Made by a program: the position numbers and the translations under genes. Of a stretch of 64,000 bases of DNA, positions 1-7,922 are shown piece after piece. Positions within the stretch are counted from its first letter, which is position 1, and each line of letters opens with the position of its first letter. The notes beneath the pieces are model-generated. The model was not told where the DNA came from. It saw only the letters and a program-made list of their open reading frames with translations, and made no database searches. Location: assembly GCF_037963865.1 (NCBI RefSeq), contig NZ_CP150170.1:2356001-2420000 (forward strand), given 5' to 3'. The stretch is from Paenibacillus sp. FSL R10-2734. Lineage in GTDB: Bacteria; Bacillota; Bacilli; Paenibacillales; Paenibacillaceae.

Positions 1-1011
1 TATATTGGTGGAACGCGTGGCTTAGAGAGCAAGCTTGTTCCCCAAGAGAATATCCCTTTCAAATCTATCGACATCACTGGTTTTAGGCGCAAGCTGTCCT
101 TGGACAACGTCAAGACCGTGATGCGTTTCTTGAAGGGCGTTAAAGCTTCCAAAGAAATGTTAAGAGAGTTCAAGCCAGATGTTGTGATTGGAACAGGCGG
201 TTATGTGTGTGGTCCGGTCGTTTATGCTGCATCCCGGTTGGGTATCCCTACTTTGATTCATGAACAAAATGCTATACCAGGTCTTACAAATCGTTTTCTG
301 AGTCGGTACGCGAGCACGGTTGCCGTAAGCTTTGAAGGCACAGAGTCCTCTTTTCCGGGGAGTAAACATGTGATCTATACTGGTAATCCGCGTGCTACAA
401 CAGTTACTACAGCAAGTCCACAACGTGGATTCGCATCGCTCGGTATTTCGGATGGCAGTACTGTGGTTTTGGTGGTTGGTGGCAGCCAGGGAGCTAAGGC
501 TATTAATAAAGCCATGATTGAAATGGCCCCATTAGTGGGTAAGGGTAATGGAGTTCATTATGTGTACGTTACAGGTGAACCGTATTTTGAAGAGACCCGG
601 GCTGAATTACGTCAAAAGCTGGGTAGCTTACCAAACTGGTTGCATGTCCTTCCATATGTACACAATATGCCAGAGGTTTTGGCTTGTACCTCCTTGATCG
701 TAAATCGGGCGGGAGCCTCCTTTCTCGCTGAGATTACAGCGCTGGGTATTCCCTCAGTACTCATTCCCTCTCCTAATGTGACGAACAACCATCAGGAAGC
801 GAATGCAAGACAGCTGGAACGCGAAGGTGCTGCTGTGGTGCTGCTTGAGAAAGATTTAAACGGCGCAGCGCTTTATGAGTCGGTTCAAAAAATCATCGGA
901 GCTGAGACCGTGCGTGAGCAGATGTCTGAGGCTTCCAAGCGCCTGGGCAAAAGAGATTCTGCCGCAGTAGTTACAAGCGAGCTCCGAAGACTTGCTGGTA
1001 AGAAGTCTTAA
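1..1011 (+). CDS. murG: MurG (5' truncated by window edge)
   Basis: UDP-N-acetylglucosamine--N-acetylmuramyl-(pentapeptide) pyrophosphoryl-undecaprenol N-acetylglucosamine transferase. It adds GlcNAc to lipid I to make lipid II at the inner face of the membrane. The frame is open from base 1, giving 336 visible residues. The family is about 360 long, so only the N-terminal glycine-rich GGTGGH region is missing. Visible family signs are YIGGTRGLES and FRRKLS at the start, GGSQGAKAIN in the middle, and the UDP-GlcNAc site RAGASFLAEITALGIP followed by NNHQEANA. TTG at 100 is an internal codon, not the start. The next gene is murA; murB is not in between as it is in B. subtilis. Confidence 0.95.
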   Translation, partial: YIGGTRGLESKLVPQENIPFKSIDITGFRRKLSLDNVKTVMRFLKGVKASKEMLREFKPDVVIGTGGYVCGPVVYAASRLGIPTLIHEQNAIPGLTNRFLSRYASTVAVSFEGTESSFPGSKHVIYTGNPRATTVTTASPQRGFASLGISDGSTVVLVVGGSQGAKAINKAMIEMAPLVGKGNGVHYVYVTGEPYFEETRAELRQKLGSLPNWLHVLPYVHNMPEVLACTSLIVNRAGASFLAEITALGIPSVLIPSPNVTNNHQEANARQLEREGAAVVLLEKDLNGAALYESVQKIIGAETVREQMSEASKRLGKRDSAAVVTSELRRLAGKKS

Positions 1012-1105
1012 GATTTCTTCTTTTTCCGTATGGGTTTTCCTTATTGGCAGCTCTCTGTCACACACTTGGAGGAACGAACATAGGATAATCCTATAATCGT
1101 GACAA

Positions 1106-1196
1106 TCACCCAGGACACTTCCAAACCTGAGATGTAGTGCAGGATATTCTTGTACATTTCATATGATCTTGTAACGGAAGTGTTTGTGGTGGGTGA
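1106..1196 (+). other. Imperfect long-range inverted repeat between murG and murA
   Basis: The arms 1106-1122 (TCACCCAGGACACTTCC) and 1176-1196 are near-complementary; the core ACACTTCC/GGAAGTGT is exact, with a loop of about 53 bases. No U-tract follows, so it is not a simple terminator. It could fold in the mRNA just ahead of the murA SD. No function is known to me. Confidence 0.3.
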
Positions 1197-1219
1197 GCGG
1201 TAATCTCGGAGGTGATACA

Positions 1220-2503
1220 TTGGACAAATTGGTGATTGAGGGTGGAAGTCCCCTGTCAGGCACCATTCGTATCCATGGAGCAAAAAATGCGGCGCTGCCG
1301 ATTCTAGCGGCAAGCCTGCTGGCCGAAGGAGTTCACTCACTGCATAATGTGCCGAAGCTGCTGGACATCGAGACTATGCTAGACATCCTAGATCGGCTGG
1401 GCTGCAGGTGCGTGCATCAAGAGGATACGGTGACGATAGATACGTCTGCCGTCGGGACATCTCATATTCCAGAGGATTTAATGCGGCAAATGAGATCTTC
1501 TATTTTTCTAATGGGACCGCTGTTATCCAGATTTGGCGAGGTAACGATCTATCAGCCTGGGGGCTGTGCGATCGGAGAGCGTAAAATCGATCTTCATCTA
1601 CAAGGGCTTAAGGCGCTTGGTGCGGAGATCGAGGAGAGCAACGGACGAATATTCTGCCGGGGTTCTAAGCTTATAGGGAGTGATATTCATCTCGACTATC
1701 CGAGTGTAGGCGCAACGGAGAATATTATGATGGCTGCCGCAAAGGCAGAGGGAACAACAACGATATCGGGGGCAGCAAGAGAGCCAGAGATACAGGATCT
1801 GCAGCAATTTTTGAATAGTATGGGTGCCCAGATTATCGGCGCAGGTACGGACACCATCACGATTCAAGGGGTCAAAAACCTATATCCCTGTACTTACGAG
1901 GTGATACCTGATCGGATAGTGGCTGGAACCGTAATGATTGCTGCGGCAGCTACACGAGGGAATGTGACTTTGACACATGCCAACGCGGGTCATCTGACTT
2001 CGCTTATTCATGTGCTCAAGCGGGCTGGTGTTCAAATCACAGTGTGCAATGATATAATTAATATCAGTTGTATGGGCCGTCCGCGTGCTGTTGAGCGAAT
2101 TGTGACTTCACCTTATCCCTCTTTCCCAACGGATCTACAATCTCAGGTCATGGTGCTATTGTCTCTCGCCGATGGCTTCAGTGTAATCAAGGAGACGGTG
2201 TTTGAGGGACGATTCAAGCATGTGGAAGAAATGGCTCGGATGGGCGCTGATATTTCTATCGATTTGAATCGTGCGTATATTCGCGGCGTTCAGAGATTGT
2301 ATGGTGCTACTGTGGAAGCTACTGATTTGCGAGCTGGTGCAGCACTGGTCATTGCTGGACTCGCTGCACAAGGGACTACAGTCGTTGAGCAGGCACACCA
2401 CATTGACCGTGGGTATGATGGAATAGAGAAGCTGTTTCAGAAGCTTGGCGCGCGCATTAGCCGCAAGGTACCCGTACCGGATCCACTTGATTTGGCCAAT
2501 TAA
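1220..2503 (+). CDS. murA: UDP-N-acetylglucosamine 1-carboxyvinyltransferase MurA
   Basis: Catalyses the first committed step of peptidoglycan synthesis, transfer of enolpyruvate from PEP to UDP-GlcNAc; it is the fosfomycin target family. The product is 427 aa, the normal length. The start is TTG 1220 because GGAGGTG lies 7 nt upstream and the protein then begins DKLVIEGG like its relatives; the longer reading from 1184 has no SD. HGAKNAALP near the N-terminus is the substrate-binding KN segment. The catalytic loop PGGCAIGERKIDLH places the PEP-reactive cysteine at residue 116 (Cys115 in E. coli), so fosfomycin sensitivity is expected at this residue. It lies between murG and divIB in the division cluster. 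Confidence 0.95.
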   Translation: MDKLVIEGGSPLSGTIRIHGAKNAALPILAASLLAEGVHSLHNVPKLLDIETMLDILDRLGCRCVHQEDTVTIDTSAVGTSHIPEDLMRQMRSSIFLMGPLLSRFGEVTIYQPGGCAIGERKIDLHLQGLKALGAEIEESNGRIFCRGSKLIGSDIHLDYPSVGATENIMMAAAKAEGTTTISGAAREPEIQDLQQFLNSMGAQIIGAGTDTITIQGVKNLYPCTYEVIPDRIVAGTVMIAAAATRGNVTLTHANAGHLTSLIHVLKRAGVQITVCNDIINISCMGRPRAVERIVTSPYPSFPTDLQSQVMVLLSLADGFSVIKETVFEGRFKHVEEMARMGADISIDLNRAYIRGVQRLYGATVEATDLRAGAALVIAGLAAQGTTVVEQAHHIDRGYDGIEKLFQKLGARISRKVPVPDPLDLAN

Positions 2504-2507
2504 AGCT

Positions 2508-2545
2508 CCCTGTCTCCTTCAGTTCATTCCAAGGAGGAGACAGGG
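2508..2545 (+). other. Intercistronic hairpin between murA and ftsQ
   Basis: CCCTGTCTCC (2508-2517) pairs exactly with GGAGACAGGG (2536-2545) around an 18-nt loop. No U-run follows, so it is more likely an mRNA processing or stability element than a terminator. The right arm lies just upstream of the ftsQ start. Confidence 0.5.
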
Positions 2546-2560
2546 CCTTATTACGGAGAT

Positions 2561-3334
2561 ATGAGAATGACAACAACCCGATTACCTCTTCTTAAAGAGG
2601 ACAAGCCTAAGAAAAAAATGAGCCGTAAGATTACAGCGATCCTGCTGCTATTGTTCACTGCGCTTCTTGCTGTGATTTTTTTCAGATCGTCTATTAGCCG
2701 CATTACAGTGATAGATTTTCAGGGAAGCAAGTATTCTACTAGCGACGAATTGCTCTCGCAGAGTGGAATTCATATAGGTGGACAATTCTTTGCCGTTTCT
2801 ACGAAGTCTGTGGAACAATCTCTGCTGGAGCTTAAGACGGTTAAGAATGCGACCGTGAAGAAGGATTTTCCCGGCGTAATCACAGTGAAGATTGAAGAAT
2901 TCCCTGCGGTGGCCTATGAACTGGAACAGGGAGGCATCTTAAAGGCGATTCTGTCGAGTGGAGCAGCTGTGTCCGTGAATGAGGCTGGTATTGCCGTAGA
3001 GAAACCTATATTAACCAACTGGGATGCAGGCGATCCTAATAAGGCTATCTTATGTCAAACGCTAGGAAGCATTTCTAATGAATTGACAAGTGATATCTCT
3101 GAGATAGTTCCCTCGCCAACGTTGTCTTTTCCAGACCGTATTAAGCTCTATACTAGATCTCGTTTTGAGGTGATTACATCCATCTCTTTATTGAAGAGCA
3201 AGGTTGCTTATTTGAATCAGGTAATAGAGACTAAAGAGCCAGGACTCATTACGATGCTTGAGGCTGACTCGTATGTTCCTTTCCAGGTCGAGAGTGATGA
3301 TCAAAAAGACGAGACAAAAGATGTGCAAGAGTAG
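2561..3334 (+). CDS. divIB: Cell-division protein FtsQ/DivIB
   Basis: Bitopic divisome protein of the FtsQ/DivIB family, which links FtsL/DivIC to septal peptidoglycan synthesis. It has 257 aa: a short basic cytoplasmic tail (residues 1-21), one membrane span (about 22-43, rich in L, I and F), then a POTRA domain from about residue 47 (ITVIDFQGSKYSTSDELL). A beta domain and an acidic tail (DDQKDETKD) follow. ATG 2561 is preceded by ACGGAGAT. The position between murA and ftsA is the family's usual place. Confidence 0.9.
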   Translation: MRMTTTRLPLLKEDKPKKKMSRKITAILLLLFTALLAVIFFRSSISRITVIDFQGSKYSTSDELLSQSGIHIGGQFFAVSTKSVEQSLLELKTVKNATVKKDFPGVITVKIEEFPAVAYELEQGGILKAILSSGAAVSVNEAGIAVEKPILTNWDAGDPNKAILCQTLGSISNELTSDISEIVPSPTLSFPDRIKLYTRSRFEVITSISLLKSKVAYLNQVIETKEPGLITMLEADSYVPFQVESDDQKDETKDVQE

Positions 3335-3407
3335 AGTAGAGGTCAATAGTCCCTACTAATAGAGTTGAAAAAATGCTACAATCGGAGTTACGGGCAAGAA
3401 GCTAAAT

Positions 3408-3582
3408 CCCTCTTTTTTCTTCGATTTTTTTGAAATATAATCCTTCATTTGGTTCTTTATAACCAAAAATGGCTTATATTTCTTGTGATAATTATCATTC
3501 TTTATAAAATTTATGAGTAACTATTCACATTTAGGGATGTTGGAATATTATTCCGTTCAAAAAATTTGTAGAAAAAAGAGGG
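3408..3582 (+). other. ftsA upstream region with 12-bp inverted repeat
   Basis: The 345-base gap between divIB and ftsA is AT-rich. Its clearest structure is an exact 12-bp inverted repeat, CCCTCTTTTTTC at 3408-3419 and GAAAAAAGAGGG at 3571-3582, enclosing about 150 nt. A partial Fur-like palindrome (TGATAATTATCA, near 3482-3493) lies inside. I could not fix a promoter with good -35/-10 spacing, although ftsAZ promoters are expected here from B. subtilis. Confidence 0.4.
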
Positions 3583-3679
3583 AAAGGATTAGGTATGTTG
3601 AATATGTACAGAGAAGTTTCCCGAGACAAGGATAAGGTAATGAAATTTATTAAGATTATAACAGGAGGTGCCATAGGAC

Positions 3680-4942
3680 TTGAGCAACAATGACATCATT
3701 GTTAGTTTGGACATCGGTACATCCAAAGTTCGGGCAATAATTGGGGAAGTTACCAATGGAACCTTTAATATTATTGGCGTTGGATCTGCTGATTCGGAAG
3801 GTATACGTAAAGGCGCGATTGTAGATATCGACCAAACTGTGCAATCGATCAAAAGTGCTATAGATCATGCAGAGCAAATGGTGGGTATTCAAATATCAGA
3901 GGTTTATGTAGGCATTTCCGGTAATCATATTGGCCTGCAATCCAGTCACGGTGTCGTGGCCGTTCAGAATGAGGATCGTGAAATCGGTGAGGATGATATC
4001 GATCGCGTTATTAAAGCTGCGGAAGTCATCGCTATGCCTCCGGAGCGAGAAGTGATTGATGTTGTTCCTAAACAATTTATCGTCGATGGTCTCGAAGGTA
4101 TTCAGGACCCGCGCGGGATGATTGGTGTTCGTCTAGAAGTTGACGCAACCATCGTAACGGGTGCTAAGACGCCAATACATAATCTACTACGCTGTGTTGA
4201 GAAATCAGGGCTAAAAGTGAAGGATCTTGTGCTGATGTCTCTTGGTGCTGGTGGATTGGCGCTATCCAAGGACGAGAAATCGATGGGATCTGTTCTGGTA
4301 GATATCGGTGCCGGGTCGACAACGATAGCCATATACGAAGAAAGTTCCCTTTGTGCAACCTCCACGATTCCGATCGGAGGAGAATTTGTAACGAATGATA
4401 TTGCATACGGACTACGTACACTTACTGATCAAGCGGAGAAAGTAAAGCTGAAGTATGGTTGCGCGTGGATTGATGATGCAGCCTCTGACGTTGTCTTCAA
4501 GGTGCTGCGTATTGGCAGTAACGTGGAGAAGGAATTTAACCAAGAGGATTTGGCGGCAATTATCGAACCAAGGGTGCAAGAAATCTTCCATCTAATTAAA
4601 CAGGAAGTGAAACGGCTTGGTTACAGTGAACTACCTGGAGGTTATATACTAACGGGTGGAACTGTCTCGATGCCTGGCGTATTAAAAGCGGCTCAGACTG
4701 AGCTTGCTGCATCTGTACGCATCGCTGTACCGGATTATATCGGTGTACGGGACCCTGGGTTTACCGGTGGTGTTGGTATCCTGCATAATGTTGTTCGTAG
4801 CTTCCGTGGAAGAAGCAGTGGTGGAAGCAGCAATAAAAAGACGGTCAATCGGAGTAAGCAGAACGCCACTCCAAATCAGGAAACTGTTCAGAAGACCGGG
4901 TTTGTCGAGCGTCTAAAGAACATGTTTAGCGAATTTATATAA
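3680..4942 (+). CDS. ftsA: Cell-division protein FtsA
   Basis: Actin-like ATPase that tethers FtsZ filaments to the membrane and recruits the divisome. The product is 420 aa from TTG 3680, behind ACAGGAGGTG. The phosphate-1 loop is SLDIGTSKVRAIIGE at the N-terminus, the phosphate-2 loop is VDIGAGSTTIAIY near residue 210, and the adenosine motif GGYILTGGTVSMPG lies near residue 315. The last 14 residues (GFVERLKNMFSEFI) form the amphipathic membrane-targeting helix, after a low-complexity Ser/Gly/Asn linker. ftsZ starts 62 bases after the stop codon, consistent with one transcript. Confidence 0.97.
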   Translation: MSNNDIIVSLDIGTSKVRAIIGEVTNGTFNIIGVGSADSEGIRKGAIVDIDQTVQSIKSAIDHAEQMVGIQISEVYVGISGNHIGLQSSHGVVAVQNEDREIGEDDIDRVIKAAEVIAMPPEREVIDVVPKQFIVDGLEGIQDPRGMIGVRLEVDATIVTGAKTPIHNLLRCVEKSGLKVKDLVLMSLGAGGLALSKDEKSMGSVLVDIGAGSTTIAIYEESSLCATSTIPIGGEFVTNDIAYGLRTLTDQAEKVKLKYGCAWIDDAASDVVFKVLRIGSNVEKEFNQEDLAAIIEPRVQEIFHLIKQEVKRLGYSELPGGYILTGGTVSMPGVLKAAQTELAASVRIAVPDYIGVRDPGFTGGVGILHNVVRSFRGRSSGGSSNKKTVNRSKQNATPNQETVQKTGFVERLKNMFSEFI

Positions 4943-5003
4943 GTGTAAGTCCAGATATACTTGGACCGGCCATCCAAGCACATTGAGGGGGAGATGGAAC
5001 AAT

Positions 5004-6125
5004 ATGTTAGAATTTGATTTTGAGATGGATAGCTTGGCGCAAATAAAAGTCATCGGCGTGGGCGGCGGCGGTAGTAATGCTGTCAACCGAATGATTGAAA
5101 ATGGCGTTCAGGGTGTAGAATTTATAACGGTTAATACAGACGCCCAAGCGTTGCATATGGCCAAATCGGAGCACAAGCTACAAATCGGGGACAAGCTGAC
5201 CCGTGGTTTGGGGGCAGGTGCCAACCCTGAAGTCGGTAAGAAGGCAGCGGAGGAATCCCGTGATCTGATTTCTAATACCCTTAAAGGGGCAGACATGGTA
5301 TTTGTTACTGCAGGAATGGGTGGCGGGACAGGAACGGGTGCAGCACCAGTTATAGCTGAGATTGCTAGAGAGTGCGGAGCCTTGACTGTGGGTGTAGTTA
5401 CTCGCCCGTTCACTTTTGAAGGAAGAAAACGTTATAACCAGGCAATGCTTGGAATCGAAGCTTTGAAAGAAAAAGTCGATACGCTAATCGTCATTCCAAA
5501 TGACCGTTTGCTTGAGATCGTTGATAAGAAAACTCCGATGCTAGAAGCTTTCCGTGAAGCAGATAATGTTCTCCGGCAGGCTGTTCAAGGTATCTCTGAC
5601 CTAATTAAGGTTCCTGGTCTGATTAACCTTGACTTTGCGGATGTAAAGACGATCATGACAGAGCGCGGTTCAGCGCTTATGGGTATCGGTATTGCGAATG
5701 GTGAGAACCGTGCATCAGAAGCAGCACGTAAAGCCATCATGAGCCCGCTCTTGGAGACGTCTATTGAAGGCGCTCGCGGCGTAATCATGAATATTACGGG
5801 AGGATCTAATCTCTCCCTGTATGAAGTCAATGAAGCGGCTGAGATTGTGACTTCAGCTTCTGATCCTGAAGTAAACATGATCTTTGGTGCGATTATTGAT
5901 GAGGGATTGAAGGATGATATCAAAGTAACGGTGATTGCGACTGGCTTTGAACATAAGCCTGAGCCAGCACCACCAGGACGTCGTCCAGTTACGACGAACA
6001 ATGAGCCTGCCGCTGCACCTGATAAGAACACTGCTAATCTGCGTCCTTTTGGTAATCAGAACTCATCAGATCAGCTTGATATTCCGACGTTCCTGCGTAA
6101 TCGTACTCGGGGCAATAACGACTAA
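5004..6125 (+). CDS. ftsZ: Cell-division GTPase FtsZ
   Basis: Tubulin-like GTPase that forms the Z ring. It has 373 aa from ATG 5004 behind GAGGGGGAG; the upstream TTG at 4983 lacks an SD. The G-box GVGGGGSNAVNRM, the tubulin signature GGGTGTGAAPVIA and the T7-loop segment NLDFADVKTIM are all intact. A variable Pro-rich linker follows, and the C-terminal core peptide DIPTFLRNRTRG binds FtsA and SepF (sepF lies downstream at 11752). A strong terminator follows 26 bases after the stop. Confidence 0.98.
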   Translation: MLEFDFEMDSLAQIKVIGVGGGGSNAVNRMIENGVQGVEFITVNTDAQALHMAKSEHKLQIGDKLTRGLGAGANPEVGKKAAEESRDLISNTLKGADMVFVTAGMGGGTGTGAAPVIAEIARECGALTVGVVTRPFTFEGRKRYNQAMLGIEALKEKVDTLIVIPNDRLLEIVDKKTPMLEAFREADNVLRQAVQGISDLIKVPGLINLDFADVKTIMTERGSALMGIGIANGENRASEAARKAIMSPLLETSIEGARGVIMNITGGSNLSLYEVNEAAEIVTSASDPEVNMIFGAIIDEGLKDDIKVTVIATGFEHKPEPAPPGRRPVTTNNEPAAAPDKNTANLRPFGNQNSSDQLDIPTFLRNRTRGNND

Positions 6126-6151
6126 TTAAAGAGAACCAAGATTATATGAGA

Positions 6152-6198
6152 ACACCGTATCGCTTAGCTGATTAGCTATGGCGGTACGGTGTTTTTTT
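6152..6198 (+). terminator. Rho-independent terminator after ftsZ
   Basis: ACACCGTATCGC (6152-6163) pairs with GCGGTACGGTGT (6181-6192), a 12-bp stem with one wobble pair, followed by seven T. It ends the ftsA-ftsZ transcript. Confidence 0.9.
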
Positions 6199-6273
6199 AC
6201 GTAAATGTAAGGATTGATCAAGGGGTCAACAGCACGGTGTGGCTCACAGATGCTGATGGTAGCAATAACGATA

Positions 6274-6399
6274 GCCGCCAACCGCCAACCAGCACCCGCC
6301 ACCCGGCACCCGTCAGCCGTCAACCGGCACCCGCCAACCAGCACCCGTCAACCGCCACCCGCCACCCGCTAACCAGCACCCGTCACCCGCCAACCGCCG
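6274..6399 (+). repeat. Degenerate heptanucleotide tandem repeat, 18 units
   Basis: Eighteen consecutive 7-base units of the form [ACG]CC[AG][CGT]CA run without a break, for example ACCAGCA, CCCGCCA, CCCGTCA and ACCGCCA. The array is far richer in C than its surroundings and contains almost no G-to-C balance on one strand. It lies between the ftsZ terminator and spoIIGA. A reading frame through it encodes only a PxPxT-like low-complexity string and has no SD, so I treat it as non-coding. Confidence 0.9.
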
Positions 6400-6402
6400 G
6401 AT

Positions 6403-6680
6403 AAACCTGCAAAAATGCAGTTTTTAATAATACATAGCTGGCTAAAGTATTAATTCCTGCGAATCTGCAGTTGTTCCTGCGACAGAACAAGATTTCTAGC
6501 CAGAAGTGAGGAGAAACCTGTATGCAAGCAGTTTTTGGACTTCATGAAGCGGATATTTACACAAAAGTCTGTATCTATGCAGGCTTTTCTATTCCAGCGA
6601 ACGATGCAGTGAAGGGAATGGATGAATAAGCGGAAAAATTTTTCATTGTGGAAGTGAACCGAGGGCTCATGAAAGTTTTT
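6403..6680 (+). repeat. Dispersed repeat, copy A (second copy at 56215-56472)
   Basis: This 278-base stretch aligns block by block with 56215-56472. Shared blocks are AAACCTGCAAAA, ATTCCTGC-AATCTGCAG, AGCCA-AAGTGAGGA, TTTTGGACTT, ATCTNTGCAGG and GTGANCCGAGGG-TCAT, in the same order. CTGCAG-type palindromes recur about every 60 bases. Neither copy has a convincing open frame in common. It looks like a diverged member of a non-coding interspersed repeat family. Confidence 0.8.
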
Positions 6681-6736
6681 GAAATAAAAGATCTAAATAA
6701 TTCGATGAAGAAGGAATAAAACCTCCAGCGCTATAA

Positions 6737-6804
6737 CTCGACAAAAAAACCGCAAGAATGCCCCCCAAGTTTAGACAGACTTTGAATGCGAGACTTTCTA
6801 TACT
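6737..6804 (+). promoter_or_regulatory. Probable spoIIG promoter with Spo0A box
   Basis: A 0A-box-like site lies at 6737-6745 (reverse strand TTTGTCGAG, one mismatch to TTTGTCRAA). TTAGAC at 6771-6776 and TATACT at 6799-6804 are separated by 22 bases. The B. subtilis spoIIG promoter is known for just such an over-long spacer, which Spo0A~P compensates. The -10 lies inside the longest possible reading frame of spoIIGA, which argues for a downstream start. Confidence 0.6.
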
Positions 6805-6880
6805 AATCATATCGTCCAAAAAACAGAGCCTGATCCATTTTGGCTACAGGATAGATTCCGCCATTAAGCAGGTGAATGCA

Positions 6881-7828
6881 CTGGTTGTTTATATTGACTT
6901 GATATTCGCCGCCAATCTAGTGATCGACGGAATTCTTTTGTGGCTGACAGGCTGGATGGTTAAGCTGAGAATATCGTGGTGGCGCTTAATCCTCTCAGCT
7001 CTCGTTGGCGCGCTGTATGTGGTGATGATGTTTGTACCGGAGTTGTCTTTCATGTATACCTTCCTCATTAAGTTTGGACTGTCGGTGGTTATGCTATGGA
7101 TTGCCTTTGGTTTTGGGAGTCTGCAAAGCTACCTTCGCACTATGGGAGCTTTCTATATTATCAATTTTGCAGCCGCAGGTGGGATTGTTGGTATTCACTA
7201 TTTGCTGCAGAGCTCCAGTGATATTTGGAATGGTATTATGTTCACTGCTTCAGGAGGGCATGCCTATGGCTTAAAGATCGGCTTTTGGTTTGTCATTGCA
7301 GTATTTCCCCTGGTATTAATCTGCTTCAAGGCAGTGCATTCTTCACGAATCAGAAGGGAGCAGCTTGAAACCTATATCGGTGAGGTGGTTGTTGAAATTG
7401 AGGGGGTAAGTGTTTCGTGTTCTGGGCTGTTAGACACAGGTAACCGACTTTGTGATCCTTTGACCCGCATACCAGTGATGGTAATGGAATCGACGCTCTG
7501 GGAGGGGCATCTGCCTGCTGCTTGGAAAGGGAGACTCACTCAGGATGGTGCGGACAGACTTTTGCTAGAAACGGACGGGCAGTCGTTTGCTTGGCAGGAC
7601 AGGATGCGACTAGTACCTTATAGGGGGATTAACCGAGGGTCATCATTTATGCTCGCACTGAAGCCGGACCTTGTGACGATAAAGCTTGGTGAAGATACCT
7701 TTTATAGTAAAAGAGTCTTAATTGGGCTGGATGGCGGGACATTGTCAGGGGATGGAGCCTATCGGGCAGTTATACATCCGGATTTAACTCAAAGAGAGAG
7801 CGCTGCTGATGCAGCACTACCTTCCTAA
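6881..7828 (+). CDS. spoIIGA: Sporulation sigma-E processing peptidase SpoIIGA
   Basis: Membrane-bound aspartic protease that removes the pro-sequence of pro-sigma-E after asymmetric division, when triggered by SpoIIR. Five hydrophobic segments fill the first half, and the C-terminal protease domain carries LLDTGNRLCDP with the catalytic Asp-Thr-Gly. I place the start at CTG 6881: AAGCAGGTGA, one base off a perfect SD, ends 5 nt upstream, and the protein then begins (M)VVYIDLIFAANL like known SpoIIGA proteins, 315 aa long. The alternative GTG 6872 lies inside the SD. A start at 6758 would put the promoter inside the gene. sigE follows. Confidence 0.9.
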   Translation: MVVYIDLIFAANLVIDGILLWLTGWMVKLRISWWRLILSALVGALYVVMMFVPELSFMYTFLIKFGLSVVMLWIAFGFGSLQSYLRTMGAFYIINFAAAGGIVGIHYLLQSSSDIWNGIMFTASGGHAYGLKIGFWFVIAVFPLVLICFKAVHSSRIRREQLETYIGEVVVEIEGVSVSCSGLLDTGNRLCDPLTRIPVMVMESTLWEGHLPAAWKGRLTQDGADRLLLETDGQSFAWQDRMRLVPYRGINRGSSFMLALKPDLVTIKLGEDTFYSKRVLIGLDGGTLSGDGAYRAVIHPDLTQRESAADAALPS

Positions 7829-7922
7829 TCTTAAAAGCTAGCTGAACCAAACTTCTGATGGCTAAAAGCGGGAATTGAAAGCTTCATACGCGAACCGTGC
7901 ACTTCTTGGAGGAGGAACAATA

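Noticed and set aside
3480..3496. Fur-like palindrome TGATAATTATCA upstream of ftsA
   Set aside because: It lacks the 7-1-7 spacing of a full Fur box, and no iron gene is nearby; AT-rich chance is likely.
3584..3604. Sigma-H-like boxes AGGATTAG and GTTGAAT before ftsA
   Set aside because: The boxes are only about five bases apart, too close for a -35/-10 pair.
6189..6404. 71-codon frame through the heptamer array
   Set aside because: Only low-complexity Pro/Thr/His text, begins inside the ftsZ terminator, no SD.
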